64,000 nucleotides of DNA from Clostridium thermosuccinogenes (GCF_002896855.1 NZ_CP021850.1:2071665-2135664), one strand, 5' to 3'. Counted from the stretch's first letter, positions 1 through 8,746 are shown. Made by a program: numbers and translations. The notes: generated by a model not told the origin, from the letters alone.

Positions 1-442
1 TGCCATTCCCCGGGATCAGTCGGCGGAACTCATGAAGTTCATGAATGTTCAGTACAGTGATTTCCAGTTCAGAAAGCTGCAAAAGGTTCCTCTGATCATT
101 CACTGTCCCGGAATGACGGAAGGTGTCAAAAGATCGGTTGTCGGAGGCGAAATTGACATCATGCCCACTCTAGGAAACCTGATGGGCTTTGATACATCTT
201 ATGCCATGGGTAGAGACCTTTTGAATACTGAAACAGGATATGCACTTTTAAGAAACGGTTCGGTCATAACTGAAGATTACATCTATCTCAGCGATCTGGG
301 AGAAGCTTATGACATCAACACAGGAGAAGTCCTTGATAAAACCGTTTATGAAGATGAAGTAAAGAAACTGCAGGAAGAGATGTACATCTCGGACTTAATA
401 TTGCAAAAGGATGCCTTTGAGACCTACAGGATACAGAAATAA
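1..442 (+). CDS. C-terminal part of LTA-synthase-like sulfatase family protein (5' partial)
   Basis: The open frame is already running at base 2, so the gene starts before the window and only about the last 146 residues are seen. The stretch VPLIIHCPGM followed by GGEIDIMPTLGNLMGF is the closing part of the alkaline-phosphatase/sulfatase fold as found in lipoteichoic acid synthase and related membrane phosphoglycerol transferases. In that family this segment follows the last metal ligands. No membrane segment or catalytic Thr can be seen because the N-terminal half is missing. The protein would act outside the cytoplasmic membrane on anionic polymer or a phospholipid substrate. It could also be another sulfatase-like hydrolase; the family is clear, the substrate is not. 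Confidence 0.75.
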   Translation, partial: AIPRDQSAELMKFMNVQYSDFQFRKLQKVPLIIHCPGMTEGVKRSVVGGEIDIMPTLGNLMGFDTSYAMGRDLLNTETGYALLRNGSVITEDYIYLSDLGEAYDINTGEVLDKTVYEDEVKKLQEEMYISDLILQKDAFETYRIQK

Positions 443-513
443 ACTTGATTGGATGCTTTTCATGGCTTGTGGCAGATGGTATAATGTTTAATAACTTTCA
501 GTATTCAAATAAG

Positions 514-567
514 ACAGGAAAGCTCCGCCCTCTATTAGTATTCAATACTTCAGGGCATCTTTCCTGT
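514..567 (+). terminator. Long inverted repeat between two genes
   Basis: ACAGGAAAG (514-522) pairs with CTTTCCTGT (559-567), with a second inner GCCCT/AGGGC pairing. There is no U-run after the stem, so this could be a weak terminator of the sulfatase gene or a leader hairpin of the next gene. Confidence 0.4.
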
Positions 568-615
568 TGTAAGTATATAAAAAAAATATAGCAAAATATA
601 AGGAGGATAGTCTTT

Positions 616-1698
616 ATGAGTTCAAAGGTATTGTTTTCATCGGTGAAATATGAAAGATATGACCCGGATGTCACTTTGCCTGCAAAGTTCGGAAGGCTGA
701 TAGACAGTATGAATATGCAGGATGTGGTAAAGGGAAAGCTTACAGTAATTAAAATGCATCTTGGAAGAAATATAGGATACTCAACCATCCATCCCCTTTT
801 TGTAAAAATACTTGTGGACAAGTTGAAGAGCTATGGCGCAAAGGTATTTATAACGGATCAGGAAATAAGCGGAGCCAAAAACAGAGGGTATACCGAGGAC
901 TATTTTGGTGTTCCTGTGGTATATGCTTGCGGGGTCACCGGGAAATATTATTATGAAAAAGAAGTGGATTTCAAGACTTTTAAAAATGTCGATGTGGCAG
1001 GAAACATCCATGATGCGGAAGTAATGATAAATCTCTCCCACGTAAAGGGCCATGGAGCCTGCGGTTATGGAGGAGCCTGCAAAAACATCGCCATGGGATG
1101 CGTTACCGACAGGACAAGAGCTCAAATACATGGTCTCGAAGGTGGTCTGGAATGGAATGAGGAATTATGCATCCACTGCGAACAGTGCGTAGTAAACTGC
1201 AACCATTATGCCAATAGTTTTGACAAGGAAGGCAAGTATAACATAAATTACCATCACTGCACCTTCTGCCAGCACTGTGCCAAGGTATGCCCGACATCAG
1301 CCATAAAGGTAACCGATGACAAGTACCAGGACTTCCAGATAGGCATGGCAATCTGCACTGAGACGGTATTAAAGACTTTTAAACCCGGACATGTATTCTA
1401 CATAAATTTCCTTACCAACATAACGGCTTTATGCGACTGCTGGGGTCTCACAACCCCTTCCCTTGTGCCGGACATAGGCATTATGGCTTCTGAGGATATA
1501 GTTGCCATCGAAAGGGCATCCATTGATTCCATAAAGGTTGAAAATCTCATAATGGATGGGGTGCCACAAGGCATGGAGCTGGGTACCACAGGACATCTTT
1601 TTGAAAGGCTCCATGGAAAAAATCCTTATATCCAGTTAAATGAACTGGAAAAGAGGGGTCTCGGAACCCAGGAGTATTTTATTGAGGAAATCAAGTAA
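616..1698 (+). CDS. DUF362 domain protein with two 4Fe-4S clusters
   Basis: A 360-residue protein preceded by an AGGAGG box 9 bases before the ATG. Residues 1-175 match the DUF362 fold, with an HxKGHGACGYGGACKNIAMG-type segment that is conserved in the family. Two ferredoxin motifs follow, CIHCEQCVVNC from about residue 185 and CTFCQHCAKVCP from about residue 215, enough for two 4Fe-4S clusters. A C-terminal domain of about 120 residues completes it. The family is common in anaerobes and is thought to take part in electron transfer, but no reaction is established. It is a single gene with its own terminator just downstream. No signal peptide or membrane segment is visible, so it should be cytoplasmic. 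Confidence 0.85.
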   Translation: MSSKVLFSSVKYERYDPDVTLPAKFGRLIDSMNMQDVVKGKLTVIKMHLGRNIGYSTIHPLFVKILVDKLKSYGAKVFITDQEISGAKNRGYTEDYFGVPVVYACGVTGKYYYEKEVDFKTFKNVDVAGNIHDAEVMINLSHVKGHGACGYGGACKNIAMGCVTDRTRAQIHGLEGGLEWNEELCIHCEQCVVNCNHYANSFDKEGKYNINYHHCTFCQHCAKVCPTSAIKVTDDKYQDFQIGMAICTETVLKTFKPGHVFYINFLTNITALCDCWGLTTPSLVPDIGIMASEDIVAIERASIDSIKVENLIMDGVPQGMELGTTGHLFERLHGKNPYIQLNELEKRGLGTQEYFIEEIK

Positions 1699-1809
1699 AG
1701 CCTATGATTTGAAGGTGGATGGGCATGCTGTCCTTAAAGTAAGGCATCATGCCAACAGTTTCTCCGACACATAAGTTGTATCGGAGGAGATGCTTCAAAG
1801 ACATGCTAA

Positions 1810-1845
1810 AACCCCGGCATAATATAAAATTGCCGGGGTTTTTAA
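1810..1845 (+). terminator. Rho-independent terminator
   Basis: AACCCCGGCA (1810-1819) and TGCCGGGGTT (1831-1840) form a perfect 10-bp stem followed by a T-run. It lies between convergent genes and has A residues on the left side, so it may serve both. Confidence 0.9.
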
Positions 1846-1851
1846 CTAAGC

Positions 1852-2952
1852 TCAGTCAAGCTCCCGGGAATAATCTAAAATCCTGCCAAGGGTCCTTTCA
1901 AAGCATCTTTGGACTTCTTCAAAATCTATATTAGTTATATAGTATGTTTCCAGTTCATCATGCAGAGCCTTGGACTTGCTTATGGTCTTAATGGCTCTGT
2001 CCAGCAAGCCATCAAATTCCTCCCGGTCATACTTTAATTCATCTTCATAGTATTTAACGGCTTCCTTATTCAGAAATTCATCAAAATCTATCTTCCTGCC
2101 ATATTTAATATCGGCATTATGATAATCGTTGAATGTGGTGAAGGCTACATCTGCTTCCGGTATTATCAGGTGCTCCAGCTTTTCCGGCTGCAGAGCGCAG
2201 TAATAGGATTCCACATAGAACCCCTTATCTACAGCGGAGCTTCTGACTTTTTCCAAGAGCCTGTCGGTGCCGGTACCAGGACTTCCAGTCAACACAATAA
2301 TATTTTTTGTCGTCAGAAGGCTGGGTAGAAAATGCTTAAGTCCTCTAGGCGTTATGGCACTGGCAAACAGATGCCTTTGCTTCCCTTCTACAGAAGACAC
2401 AGGCTTATCCCCGAATAATTCGTTTATTATTTCCGCCGCTGTGATATTGATTTTTGCATTGTCCACTGCCGAGCCATATATAGCAGCCATATCTTCGTAG
2501 ATTTGCTCTGCTGCTTTTATGTATCTGTATGCCCTGGCAAAATTCCTGCTGATTTCACCGGTGATTTTCTGTATATCATCCTTGTTTGTCCTCAAACCTT
2601 CATCATTCCAAAATTCACCCAAATTTATTATTTCATCCACAGCCCCCGGAGTTTTGGGGTCTACTACATGAGGTGCCGTACCGTCAATCAGGGCAATTTT
2701 GATGGCCGGTATTACGATACCGTCGAGGCTGTCCGGATCACTGGAACAGTGCATGTGTTCAATATCAAATCCCCTATCCAGCATCTCGTTTCCTATTTTT
2801 TTCATGAATGTTGATTTTCCGGTACCGGGGCCTCCTTTTAGGAGAAATATCTTCAAAGCCTCGTCCTGCTTCAATATATTGCTGAAATAGCTAAAAAAAC
2901 CCTGGGATGTATTTCCACCTGCAAACATATGCCTGATTCTACCCTTTACCAA
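1852..2952 (-). CDS. PRK06851-type protein with duplicated P-loop domain
   Basis: A 366-residue soluble protein made of two related ATPase halves. The first half has RHMFAGGNTSQG at 7-18 and a good Walker A, GGPGTGKST, at 40-48. The second repeats the entry motif (RHLFASAITPRG, 193-204), but its loop reads GSPGTGTD at 223-230, so the catalytic Lys is replaced by Thr. The second site therefore probably binds nucleotide poorly or not at all. The start is TTG at 2952, which has an AAGGAGGG box 7 bases away. The family is widespread in spore-forming Firmicutes and has no proven function. The gene stands alone and converges with the DUF362 gene. Confidence 0.75.
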   Translation of the reverse strand: MVKGRIRHMFAGGNTSQGFFSYFSNILKQDEALKIFLLKGGPGTGKSTFMKKIGNEMLDRGFDIEHMHCSSDPDSLDGIVIPAIKIALIDGTAPHVVDPKTPGAVDEIINLGEFWNDEGLRTNKDDIQKITGEISRNFARAYRYIKAAEQIYEDMAAIYGSAVDNAKINITAAEIINELFGDKPVSSVEGKQRHLFASAITPRGLKHFLPSLLTTKNIIVLTGSPGTGTDRLLEKVRSSAVDKGFYVESYYCALQPEKLEHLIIPEADVAFTTFNDYHNADIKYGRKIDFDEFLNKEAVKYYEDELKYDREEFDGLLDRAIKTISKSKALHDELETYYITNIDFEEVQRCFERTLGRILDYSRELD

Positions 2953-3100
2953 GTCTATTCCCTCCTTAATTGCAGATTTCCCATTAAAGCATTAATAATC
3001 AGGTACGATATTACAATATGCAGAATTATTTTTTGTGTGAAATTCAACTTATATGTGATGTTCATTCTAATTAAATTTAAAATGCTAATTTCTCTTTAGT

Positions 3101-3147
3101 AAAATAAAAAGCCTGAGCCAACCAATCAAATTGATTTAGCTCAAGCT
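3101..3147 (-). terminator. Terminator of the oxidoreductase gene
   Basis: On the minus strand AGCTTGAGC pairs with GCTCAGGCT (one G-U pair) around an inner AATCAA/TTGATT pairing, followed by TTTTTATTTT. Confidence 0.85.
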
Positions 3148-3188
3148 TTAGTTTTAACTAATTTATGACAGCTATTTACATATGATAA

Positions 3189-4241
3189 TTATTCAAAGTC
3201 AACAACCTGGTTAAGTTCATCGGATTTAAACGCTGCTTCCATAAGCTTCATTACCCTCATAACCTGGTCATGCTTTACTATGATTTCTTCTTCTCCTTTG
3301 ATAGCGGCCATAACGTTTTTGTAGAAATCATGTATGTCGGTTTTAACTTCCGGAAGGCTTATTTCCTTGATGGTATCATCCCTTCTTGGTGCCATGGTTT
3401 TTGTGAGCCCTGCTGCGGTTTTAACCGGAACGACATCCTTTTCATCCCAATCCTGTACGCATACGATCTTGCCTTTTGCATCAAAATCGTATATGATGGC
3501 TGTACCGTTTTCTCCCTGCATGTACCATCTCGGGAGGTTTATAAAATTGCTGGTACCAACTTCCAGAAGGGCGGTTTTTCCGCTTTCAAAGGTGAGAAAG
3601 ATTTTAAAACCGTCATCCACCTCATAATTAGTAACATGGGTCAATTTTGCATACACTTTCTTGACTTTTTCAGGAACCAGCAGAAGCATCTGGTCCAGTA
3701 TATGTACTCCCCAGTCCAGTACCATGCCGCCGCCGTGTTTCTTTTTGCCCCTCCAGTCTCCCGGAATGCCTCTTGAACCATGAACCCTGGATTCAATGTT
3801 GAAAACTTCCCCTAATGTGTTATCATCGTATACTTTTTTCATTATACGGAAATCGGCATCCCAGCGCCTGTTTTGATGAACGGTAAAGACAACTCCATAT
3901 TTGTTTGCAGCATCGATCATCTCCTGCAAATCTGAGCTGGATAATGTAACCGGCTTTTCAGAAACTACATGCTTGCCTGCCTTCATAGCTTCTATTGCTA
4001 TCGGTTTATGCGCGTCGTTCGGAGTTGCAATCAGCACAATATCAACGTTTTTATCGGAAAGCACCTCTTCGAGGCTGCTAAAAGTCCTAAGTCCCTTGCT
4101 CTTGGCATATTCGATCCTCTTGGGATCAATATCGTATATGCCGTAAACAAACAGGTCGTCAAAATCTGCTATTAATTCGCTGTGCCAGTTACCCATTCCA
4201 CCAAAACCGACGATAGCCAGTGCAAATTTATTGTTTACCAT
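3189..4241 (-). CDS. Gfo/Idh/MocA family NAD(P)-dependent oxidoreductase
   Basis: About 350 residues. The N-terminal Rossmann segment reads FALAIVGFGGMGNWH, and the family's EKP motif occurs in HVVSEKPVTLS. A second-domain motif GGMVLDWGVHILDQ carries the usual Asp and His of the active site. These enzymes oxidise or reduce sugars, inositols or related cyclic polyols. The open frame begins at an ATG at 4250, but the AGGAGG box touches that codon; the ATG at 4241 lies 9 bases from it and is the likely start. It is a single gene with its own terminator. The substrate cannot be told from the sequence. It is a different subgroup from the second Gfo/Idh/MocA gene at 17857. Confidence 0.88.
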   Translation of the reverse strand: MVNNKFALAIVGFGGMGNWHSELIADFDDLFVYGIYDIDPKRIEYAKSKGLRTFSSLEEVLSDKNVDIVLIATPNDAHKPIAIEAMKAGKHVVSEKPVTLSSSDLQEMIDAANKYGVVFTVHQNRRWDADFRIMKKVYDDNTLGEVFNIESRVHGSRGIPGDWRGKKKHGGGMVLDWGVHILDQMLLLVPEKVKKVYAKLTHVTNYEVDDGFKIFLTFESGKTALLEVGTSNFINLPRWYMQGENGTAIIYDFDAKGKIVCVQDWDEKDVVPVKTAAGLTKTMAPRRDDTIKEISLPEVKTDIHDFYKNVMAAIKGEEEIIVKHDQVMRVMKLMEAAFKSDELNQVVDFE

Positions 4242-4415
4242 GACATTCATCCTCCTAAGATAAGAACATTTTGTATTTGTTCCTATATATGTTACTCATA
4301 TATTATACAACATGTCTTAAAAGCATTCCATTGCAAAAAATACTTTTTCTTGTTCAAATATTGCTTTTTTCTATTTTTATCAGTATTCTTGGCCAAATCA
4401 GAAAAAATATTTTCA

Positions 4416-4444
4416 TTGACAATGATCTCATACAGTTGTATGAT
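4416..4444 (+). promoter_or_regulatory. SigA-type promoter of the blaI-like operon
   Basis: TTGACA (4416-4421), 17-bp spacer, TATGAT (4439-4444). This is close to consensus, and the first operator overlaps its -10 box. Confidence 0.85.
4429..4442 (+). promoter_or_regulatory. BlaI/MecI-type operator 1
   Basis: CATACA-GT-TGTATG is a dyad carrying the TACA/TGTA core typical of BlaI/MecI/CopY repressors. It overlaps the spacer and -10 box, so repressor binding would block polymerase. Confidence 0.75.
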
Positions 4445-4455
4445 AATAATATCAA

Positions 4456-4467
4456 ATACAAATGTAT
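4456..4467 (+). promoter_or_regulatory. BlaI/MecI-type operator 2
   Basis: ATACA-AA-TGTAT repeats the TACA/TGTA core 26 bp downstream of operator 1, around the expected transcript start and just before the ribosome binding site. Confidence 0.75.
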
Positions 4468-4479
4468 GAGGTTTGTGCA

Positions 4480-4878
4480 ATGAAAGGAAAAGAGTATCAA
4501 ATTTCGCAAGCGGAATGGCAGGTAATGAAAGTCTTATGGGAATGCCCCGGCCTTACGGCTGCCCAGATTTCGAGTAAAGTATCAAAGGAAAACAACTGGA
4601 GCGACGGCACCACCCGCACATATTTGCGCCGCCTTATCGACAAGGGTGTTCTTAGGTATGAGCAGGACAAAAAGGACAGCAGGATATATTACTATTTCCC
4701 TGTTATAAGCGAACAGGAAGCTTTGGAGCAGGAAAGCAGGAGCTTTTTAAGCAGGATTGTTAAAGGAAGAGCCGGTATAGTGCTGGCTTCCCTGGTTAAA
4801 AACTCCGATCTCACAGGAGAAGAAATAAAGGAATTGGAAGAGATATTGCGGCAAAGGAGAAGGGACAAAAATGAATGA
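4480..4878 (+). CDS. BlaI/MecI/CopY family transcriptional repressor
   Basis: A 132-residue winged-helix repressor. ISQAEWQVMKVLWE and the recognition-helix region WSDGTTRTYLRRLIDKGVL match the family (penicillinase repressor). The charged C-terminus is the usual dimerisation part that the partner protease cleaves. The open frame can begin at 4462, but that ATG lies inside operator 2. The ATG at 4480 has a TGAGG box 8 bases upstream and gives the normal family N-terminus. It overlaps the protease gene by 8 bases, so the two are translated together. Two matching operators upstream indicate autoregulation. The real target genes beyond the operon are unknown. Confidence 0.9.
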   Translation: MKGKEYQISQAEWQVMKVLWECPGLTAAQISSKVSKENNWSDGTTRTYLRRLIDKGVLRYEQDKKDSRIYYYFPVISEQEALEQESRSFLSRIVKGRAGIVLASLVKNSDLTGEEIKELEEILRQRRRDKNE

Positions 4879-7345
4879 TATTTTTATGAACCTGCTTGTC
4901 GCCAGCGTGCATGCCTCGATAACGGCTGCAGCAGTCATCCTTATTAAAAGAATATTTGCTTCAAAATTAAATGTTCGCATAGGATATCTTTTGTGGGGGC
5001 TGGTGCTTTTAAGGTTTCTTTTCCCTGTGCTTCCCGAAAGCCGCCTAAGCATTTTCAATGCTTTAAATCTGGAATTTATTGATGCTGCATTCCTGTCCGA
5101 CGATCCTTTAACTAATGATTATATCGAAAAATCAAAGTTTGAAGCTGATGCTTCGGGGCATGGGCAGAGCCGGGCCCCAAATGGGTATTTGACCGACGAA
5201 AAAAGCAGTGTGACCGGTGATGAAAACAGTGCTTCGGTGCAAAATAGTAAACCGGCAGCTTTTGTGCCTTCGGCAAAGGCCTTTCCAGGAGCAATGGTCT
5301 CTATTATCCCATATATATGGGCTTCAGGAGCAGTTCTGGTTATTTTTTATCTAATCCTTACCAATGCTCTTTTTTCCATCCGTTTAAAGAAAATGAAGCA
5401 AGCTGTTCTTCCTGAATACTTGGTTGAGCGGCTTAAAGCAGCAACCGGAACACCCCGCCGCAGCATCAGGTTTGTTGAAAGTGAAGATATGGAATCTCCA
5501 TGCGTATATGGAATATTTAGGAGCACTATAATATTACCTGCAGGGGTTTTGGATGGCAAAGATGAAAAGACCTTGTCCCACATACTGCTGCATGAGTTGG
5601 CTCATATAAAGCACGGAGACCTGGCCGTATGCTGGATCGCATCGGTTATTTGCGCCCTCCACTGGTTTAATCCGGTTGTATGGTATGTCTTAAAGCAAAT
5701 AGAGCACGACCAGGACCTTTGGGCGGATGCTTACACCATGTCCCTCCTTAATGAACATGAAATTGAGGCATATGGCAAGACCCTTCTATCCATGGCGGTT
5801 AAAGGAGGAAGGAAGCATCTGGCACCTGTTACGGCAGGGATCACCGAGGATAAAAAAACTCTCAAGAAAAGAATTGTCAATATTGCTGCTTTCAGCAAGA
5901 AGAAGTACCGGGTTACGCTCGCTGGTGTGCTGCTTTTGATGGCTGCAGGAGTTATGCTATGCACATCAAGGGTAAATTATCCAGGGACCGACGAAGAACG
6001 TATTAGATTTGTTGATAACATCTTATTGAGTCTAAATGCAAAGGATTCCAATGATGCTGAAAGCTTCGAGCTTCGAATTGAAAATAGAAATAGGACTGAT
6101 CTTCGCAACTGTAAGCTGGAAGTCCTGTCAAACGCCAATACGCCGGATGAACGGATGATTTTTAGCAAAGATGATTTTCGGATTCCAGGGCGTGATTCAG
6201 TTAAATTTGATTTTGAGGACGTAAATTACGCCGACGCATATGTAAGATTTAGCTGCAATATAGGATTTTCTTCCGGTGATAAGGATAGAATAAACTGCGA
6301 AGGGGATTTCAGAGCATTTGAAAAAACTTTAACCAATGATTCATGGAGTGCCGCAACAGATGAAGAAGTGAGCAGATTCATAAAGGAGAACGGCATAAAT
6401 GTCATAGGAGTGAGCAGAATATATGGCATTTGTACTATAATCCTGTTTGAGAATGAGGGTTCATCCGGATATTATGAGTTGTACAAGGATAACAGGTCCG
6501 GGGAACTTAGGAGCAGGAAAATAATCGGATACACTTTTGAACAGGATAAACCTCCGATTCAGATGATGGGCGGCACCGCCAGTGGCAACTATCCTTTTGT
6601 AAACTTTAGAATAAACTCTCCTGCCCTTCTGGCAGTCGGCGATAAAATTGAAGTACAAACAACCAAGGGTACCATTTCCCTCCGCATGGACGGCAAAAAA
6701 GGCCATACTGTGAAAACGAGAGGCTACGGAAGCATATACAGGATACTTGTCTATGATAAAACCGGTAAGATGATTTACGATGGTAAGAGATCGTTATTGG
6801 AGGATGTAAGCTTTAGACCGGATGATCCGTCATATTTGAACATTATGCATGAAAAGAACTATAAAATAATTGACCAGACTCCGGTCATCCAGGAGATCAA
6901 TTTCACTAAAGCCATGTTTCCCCAAAAATATATCGTGGCTTATAAAAGCGATGATATGGACTGGAAAATACCTGTCCTTACCTACGGAGATACAACCGTA
7001 TACCTTAAGTCCATAGTGGAATCCAATGAGTCTCCGGACTACCTTTATGCCCTTTTCTATTTCGTCCATGATACCAAAGGGAAGGACTCCGGCAAAATTT
7101 TAAGCAGCACCAGGGTAATTAGGGAGGATGACGGAGAATACGCGTACACAAGCGATGCAAATCCCAGGCGGGATGTGATTTTGTCTGCCACAGGGTTAAA
7201 GGTAAAAAATGCTGTCTCTTTAAGGAGCCATGGGCCGGGCGACCAGATAGCCATTTATCTGGACCGGGCAATGGTGGAAAAATCCAATGGGGAATTCTCT
7301 GTCATTCTGGAGGGGCTGAATCAGATAAGCTATGCATCAAAATAA
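4871..7345 (+). CDS. BlaR1-like M56 membrane metalloprotease with large unknown sensor region
   Basis: An 824-residue membrane protein. The first third holds several transmembrane helices and an M56 protease domain with the zinc motif HELAH near residue 241 (HILLHELAHIKHGD). A last membrane helix lies near residues 352-370. About 450 residues outside the membrane follow. In BlaR1 and MecR1 that position holds a penicillin-binding domain with an SxxK motif; I see no such motif here, and the region looks like beta-rich modules. Known family behaviour is that a ligand bound outside triggers the zinc protease, which inactivates the BlaI-type repressor. This gene overlaps the repressor gene. It probably senses something other than beta-lactams. 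Confidence 0.82.
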   Translation: MNDIFMNLLVASVHASITAAAVILIKRIFASKLNVRIGYLLWGLVLLRFLFPVLPESRLSIFNALNLEFIDAAFLSDDPLTNDYIEKSKFEADASGHGQSRAPNGYLTDEKSSVTGDENSASVQNSKPAAFVPSAKAFPGAMVSIIPYIWASGAVLVIFYLILTNALFSIRLKKMKQAVLPEYLVERLKAATGTPRRSIRFVESEDMESPCVYGIFRSTIILPAGVLDGKDEKTLSHILLHELAHIKHGDLAVCWIASVICALHWFNPVVWYVLKQIEHDQDLWADAYTMSLLNEHEIEAYGKTLLSMAVKGGRKHLAPVTAGITEDKKTLKKRIVNIAAFSKKKYRVTLAGVLLLMAAGVMLCTSRVNYPGTDEERIRFVDNILLSLNAKDSNDAESFELRIENRNRTDLRNCKLEVLSNANTPDERMIFSKDDFRIPGRDSVKFDFEDVNYADAYVRFSCNIGFSSGDKDRINCEGDFRAFEKTLTNDSWSAATDEEVSRFIKENGINVIGVSRIYGICTIILFENEGSSGYYELYKDNRSGELRSRKIIGYTFEQDKPPIQMMGGTASGNYPFVNFRINSPALLAVGDKIEVQTTKGTISLRMDGKKGHTVKTRGYGSIYRILVYDKTGKMIYDGKRSLLEDVSFRPDDPSYLNIMHEKNYKIIDQTPVIQEINFTKAMFPQKYIVAYKSDDMDWKIPVLTYGDTTVYLKSIVESNESPDYLYALFYFVHDTKGKDSGKILSSTRVIREDDGEYAYTSDANPRRDVILSATGLKVKNAVSLRSHGPGDQIAIYLDRAMVEKSNGEFSVILEGLNQISYASK

Positions 7346-7357
7346 CTGCAGCCCCTC
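7310..7357. terminator. Hairpin overlapping the 3' end of the M56 gene
   Basis: GAGGGGCTG (7310-7318) pairs with CAGCCCCTC (7349-7357), spanning the stop codon. The T-run is poor, so it may be a weak terminator between convergent genes. Confidence 0.45.
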
Positions 7358-7383
7358 TATTCCCCCTTTATCTTTTTTGACTT

Positions 7384-8502
7384 CTATCTTCTCATAAGTA
7401 TTGCAGCCACATGCTGCAATCTTTTAAAAGCATAATCAAAAAATTCCCGGTAGGATTCACAAAAATGATTGAGACCGGGTTTTCCGTCAACAAAGGGCTC
7501 CCTGCATCTTCTGCACCCGCCCCTGCAAAGGCTGGCCCATCTGCATTGCTTACACCTGGTATCTACATGCCTGGAAACTTCCTCAAAGTTCCTTCCGGTG
7601 TTGCAGTGCTTCAGATCATAAAATCCCATATCTCTGATATTGCCGAGATGCCAGTCATCTGTCACATAAAAATCACAGGGATACACTCCGCCGTCAGCTT
7701 CAATGACAAACTGACTCCTGCACTGCCCCGCCATGTCGCATGCTTCAGGATAGTATCCCATCAACATCATAACCAGATTGTCAAAATAGCGTATGCTTAT
7801 CCTCTCTCCCTTAATTATGTCTTCATACCACAGATCGAAGGATGTTTTCAAAAAGCTGGTGTAGGATTCGGGAGTAAGAGAAAACTCACGGCTTCCATGG
7901 GGTTCTCCCAAGGGATCAAGGCATGGTATGAACTGAAGAAATTTAAAATTGTTTTTCTTAAAGAATCTGTATATTTTTCCTATATGCCTTGCGGTGTTGT
8001 TGTTTACTACGCAAAGAATATTATATTCAACACCGTATTTATTAAAGAGGCCGATGGTATTCATCACTTCTTTGAATGAGCCTTCACCTGTGGAATCAAT
8101 TCTGTTCAGGTCGTGTATGTCTTTGGGTCCGTCCAGGGATATTCCGGTAAGAAACTTGTTATCGGCAAGGAAGCGGGCCCAATCATCATTCATAAGAACG
8201 CCGTTGGTCTGTATGGCATTATTGATTCTGACCTTTTTTGTATTGTATTTTTCCTCGAACTCCATCAGCTTTTTATAAAAGTCAAGACCTGCTACAGTCG
8301 GCTCTCCCCCCTGAAATGCAAGAGTACAGGAACCGCTGGAAAACTCCAGGGCTTTTTTCACTATCAATTCCAGCAGTTCAGTGCTCATTATTCCATAAGA
8401 CCGAGTTTCTCTATTTTCAGCCAAGGAATGGTAAAAGCAATATTTGCATCGAAGATTGCAATTGCTGGAAGCTGGTTTTATCAAAATGCTTAAAGGCGGC
8501 AT
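7384..8502 (-). CDS. Radical SAM/SPASM protein of the anaerobic sulfatase-maturase (anSME) type
   Basis: A 372-residue enzyme. The radical SAM motif CNLRCKYC begins at residue 15 and a QGGEPT segment follows. A C-terminal cysteine-rich SPASM region (CRSQ, CDFY, CKQCRWASLCRGGCRRC) would hold two more 4Fe-4S clusters. Length and motif spacing match anaerobic sulfatase-maturating enzymes, which make formylglycine from Cys or Ser, but related SPASM enzymes modify peptides. A GGAGAGG box precedes the ATG and lies within the end of a 50-codon ORF that stops 2 bases before this start, so the two are coupled. The sulfatase fragment at the window start is of the LTA-synthase type, which does not need formylglycine, so the substrate here is open. 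Confidence 0.85.
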   Translation of the reverse strand: MPPLSILIKPASSNCNLRCKYCFYHSLAENRETRSYGIMSTELLELIVKKALEFSSGSCTLAFQGGEPTVAGLDFYKKLMEFEEKYNTKKVRINNAIQTNGVLMNDDWARFLADNKFLTGISLDGPKDIHDLNRIDSTGEGSFKEVMNTIGLFNKYGVEYNILCVVNNNTARHIGKIYRFFKKNNFKFLQFIPCLDPLGEPHGSREFSLTPESYTSFLKTSFDLWYEDIIKGERISIRYFDNLVMMLMGYYPEACDMAGQCRSQFVIEADGGVYPCDFYVTDDWHLGNIRDMGFYDLKHCNTGRNFEEVSRHVDTRCKQCRWASLCRGGCRRCREPFVDGKPGLNHFCESYREFFDYAFKRLQHVAAILMRR

Positions 8503-8504
8503 AG

Positions 8505-8657
8505 TTATTCCTCTCCATAAAAATATGAAAATCCTTTTGCATAAAATAATATTATACCCATAACCCCTGTTGCTGCAAGGGCCATAATCTGGTGAAGCTT
8601 GTCTTTGGCAGGGAGTATGTAAATTATTATTGCTTTTGCTGCGGATTTATGTATCAT
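8505..8657 (-). CDS. Small membrane peptide (50 aa) coupled to the radical SAM gene
   Basis: A 50-codon ORF starts at an ATG (8657) with a GGAGG box 8 bases upstream and ends 2 bases before the start of the radical SAM gene. The peptide begins MIHKSAAKAIIIYILPAKDK. It has a likely membrane helix in the second half (IMALAATGVMGIILFYAKGF) and ends SYFYGEE. It has no Cys and does not match any precursor family I know. It may be a substrate or a membrane partner of the SPASM enzyme, or only a leader peptide that couples translation. Good ribosome binding site and tight spacing make it likely to be translated; function is unknown. Confidence 0.6.
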   Translation of the reverse strand: MIHKSAAKAIIIYILPAKDKLHQIMALAATGVMGIILFYAKGFSYFYGEE

Positions 8658-8718
8658 GGCATAACCTCCGGCAAATTGCAAGATTTAAACCTCCCAGGCA
8701 TCGTTTTCATTTGTAATC

Positions 8719-8746
8719 TTGAATTTCCTGTGTTTTAGCTTATAAT
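8719..8746 (+). promoter_or_regulatory. Promoter of the DUF896 gene
   Basis: TTGAAT (8719-8724), 16-bp spacer, TATAAT (8741-8746), placed a few bases upstream of the AGGAAAGG box. Confidence 0.75.

Noticed and set aside
1-8502. Sulfatase fragment and radical SAM maturase as a sulfatase/maturase pair
   Set aside because: The fragment resembles LTA synthase, which uses Thr and needs no formylglycine, and the genes are 7 kb apart on opposite strands.
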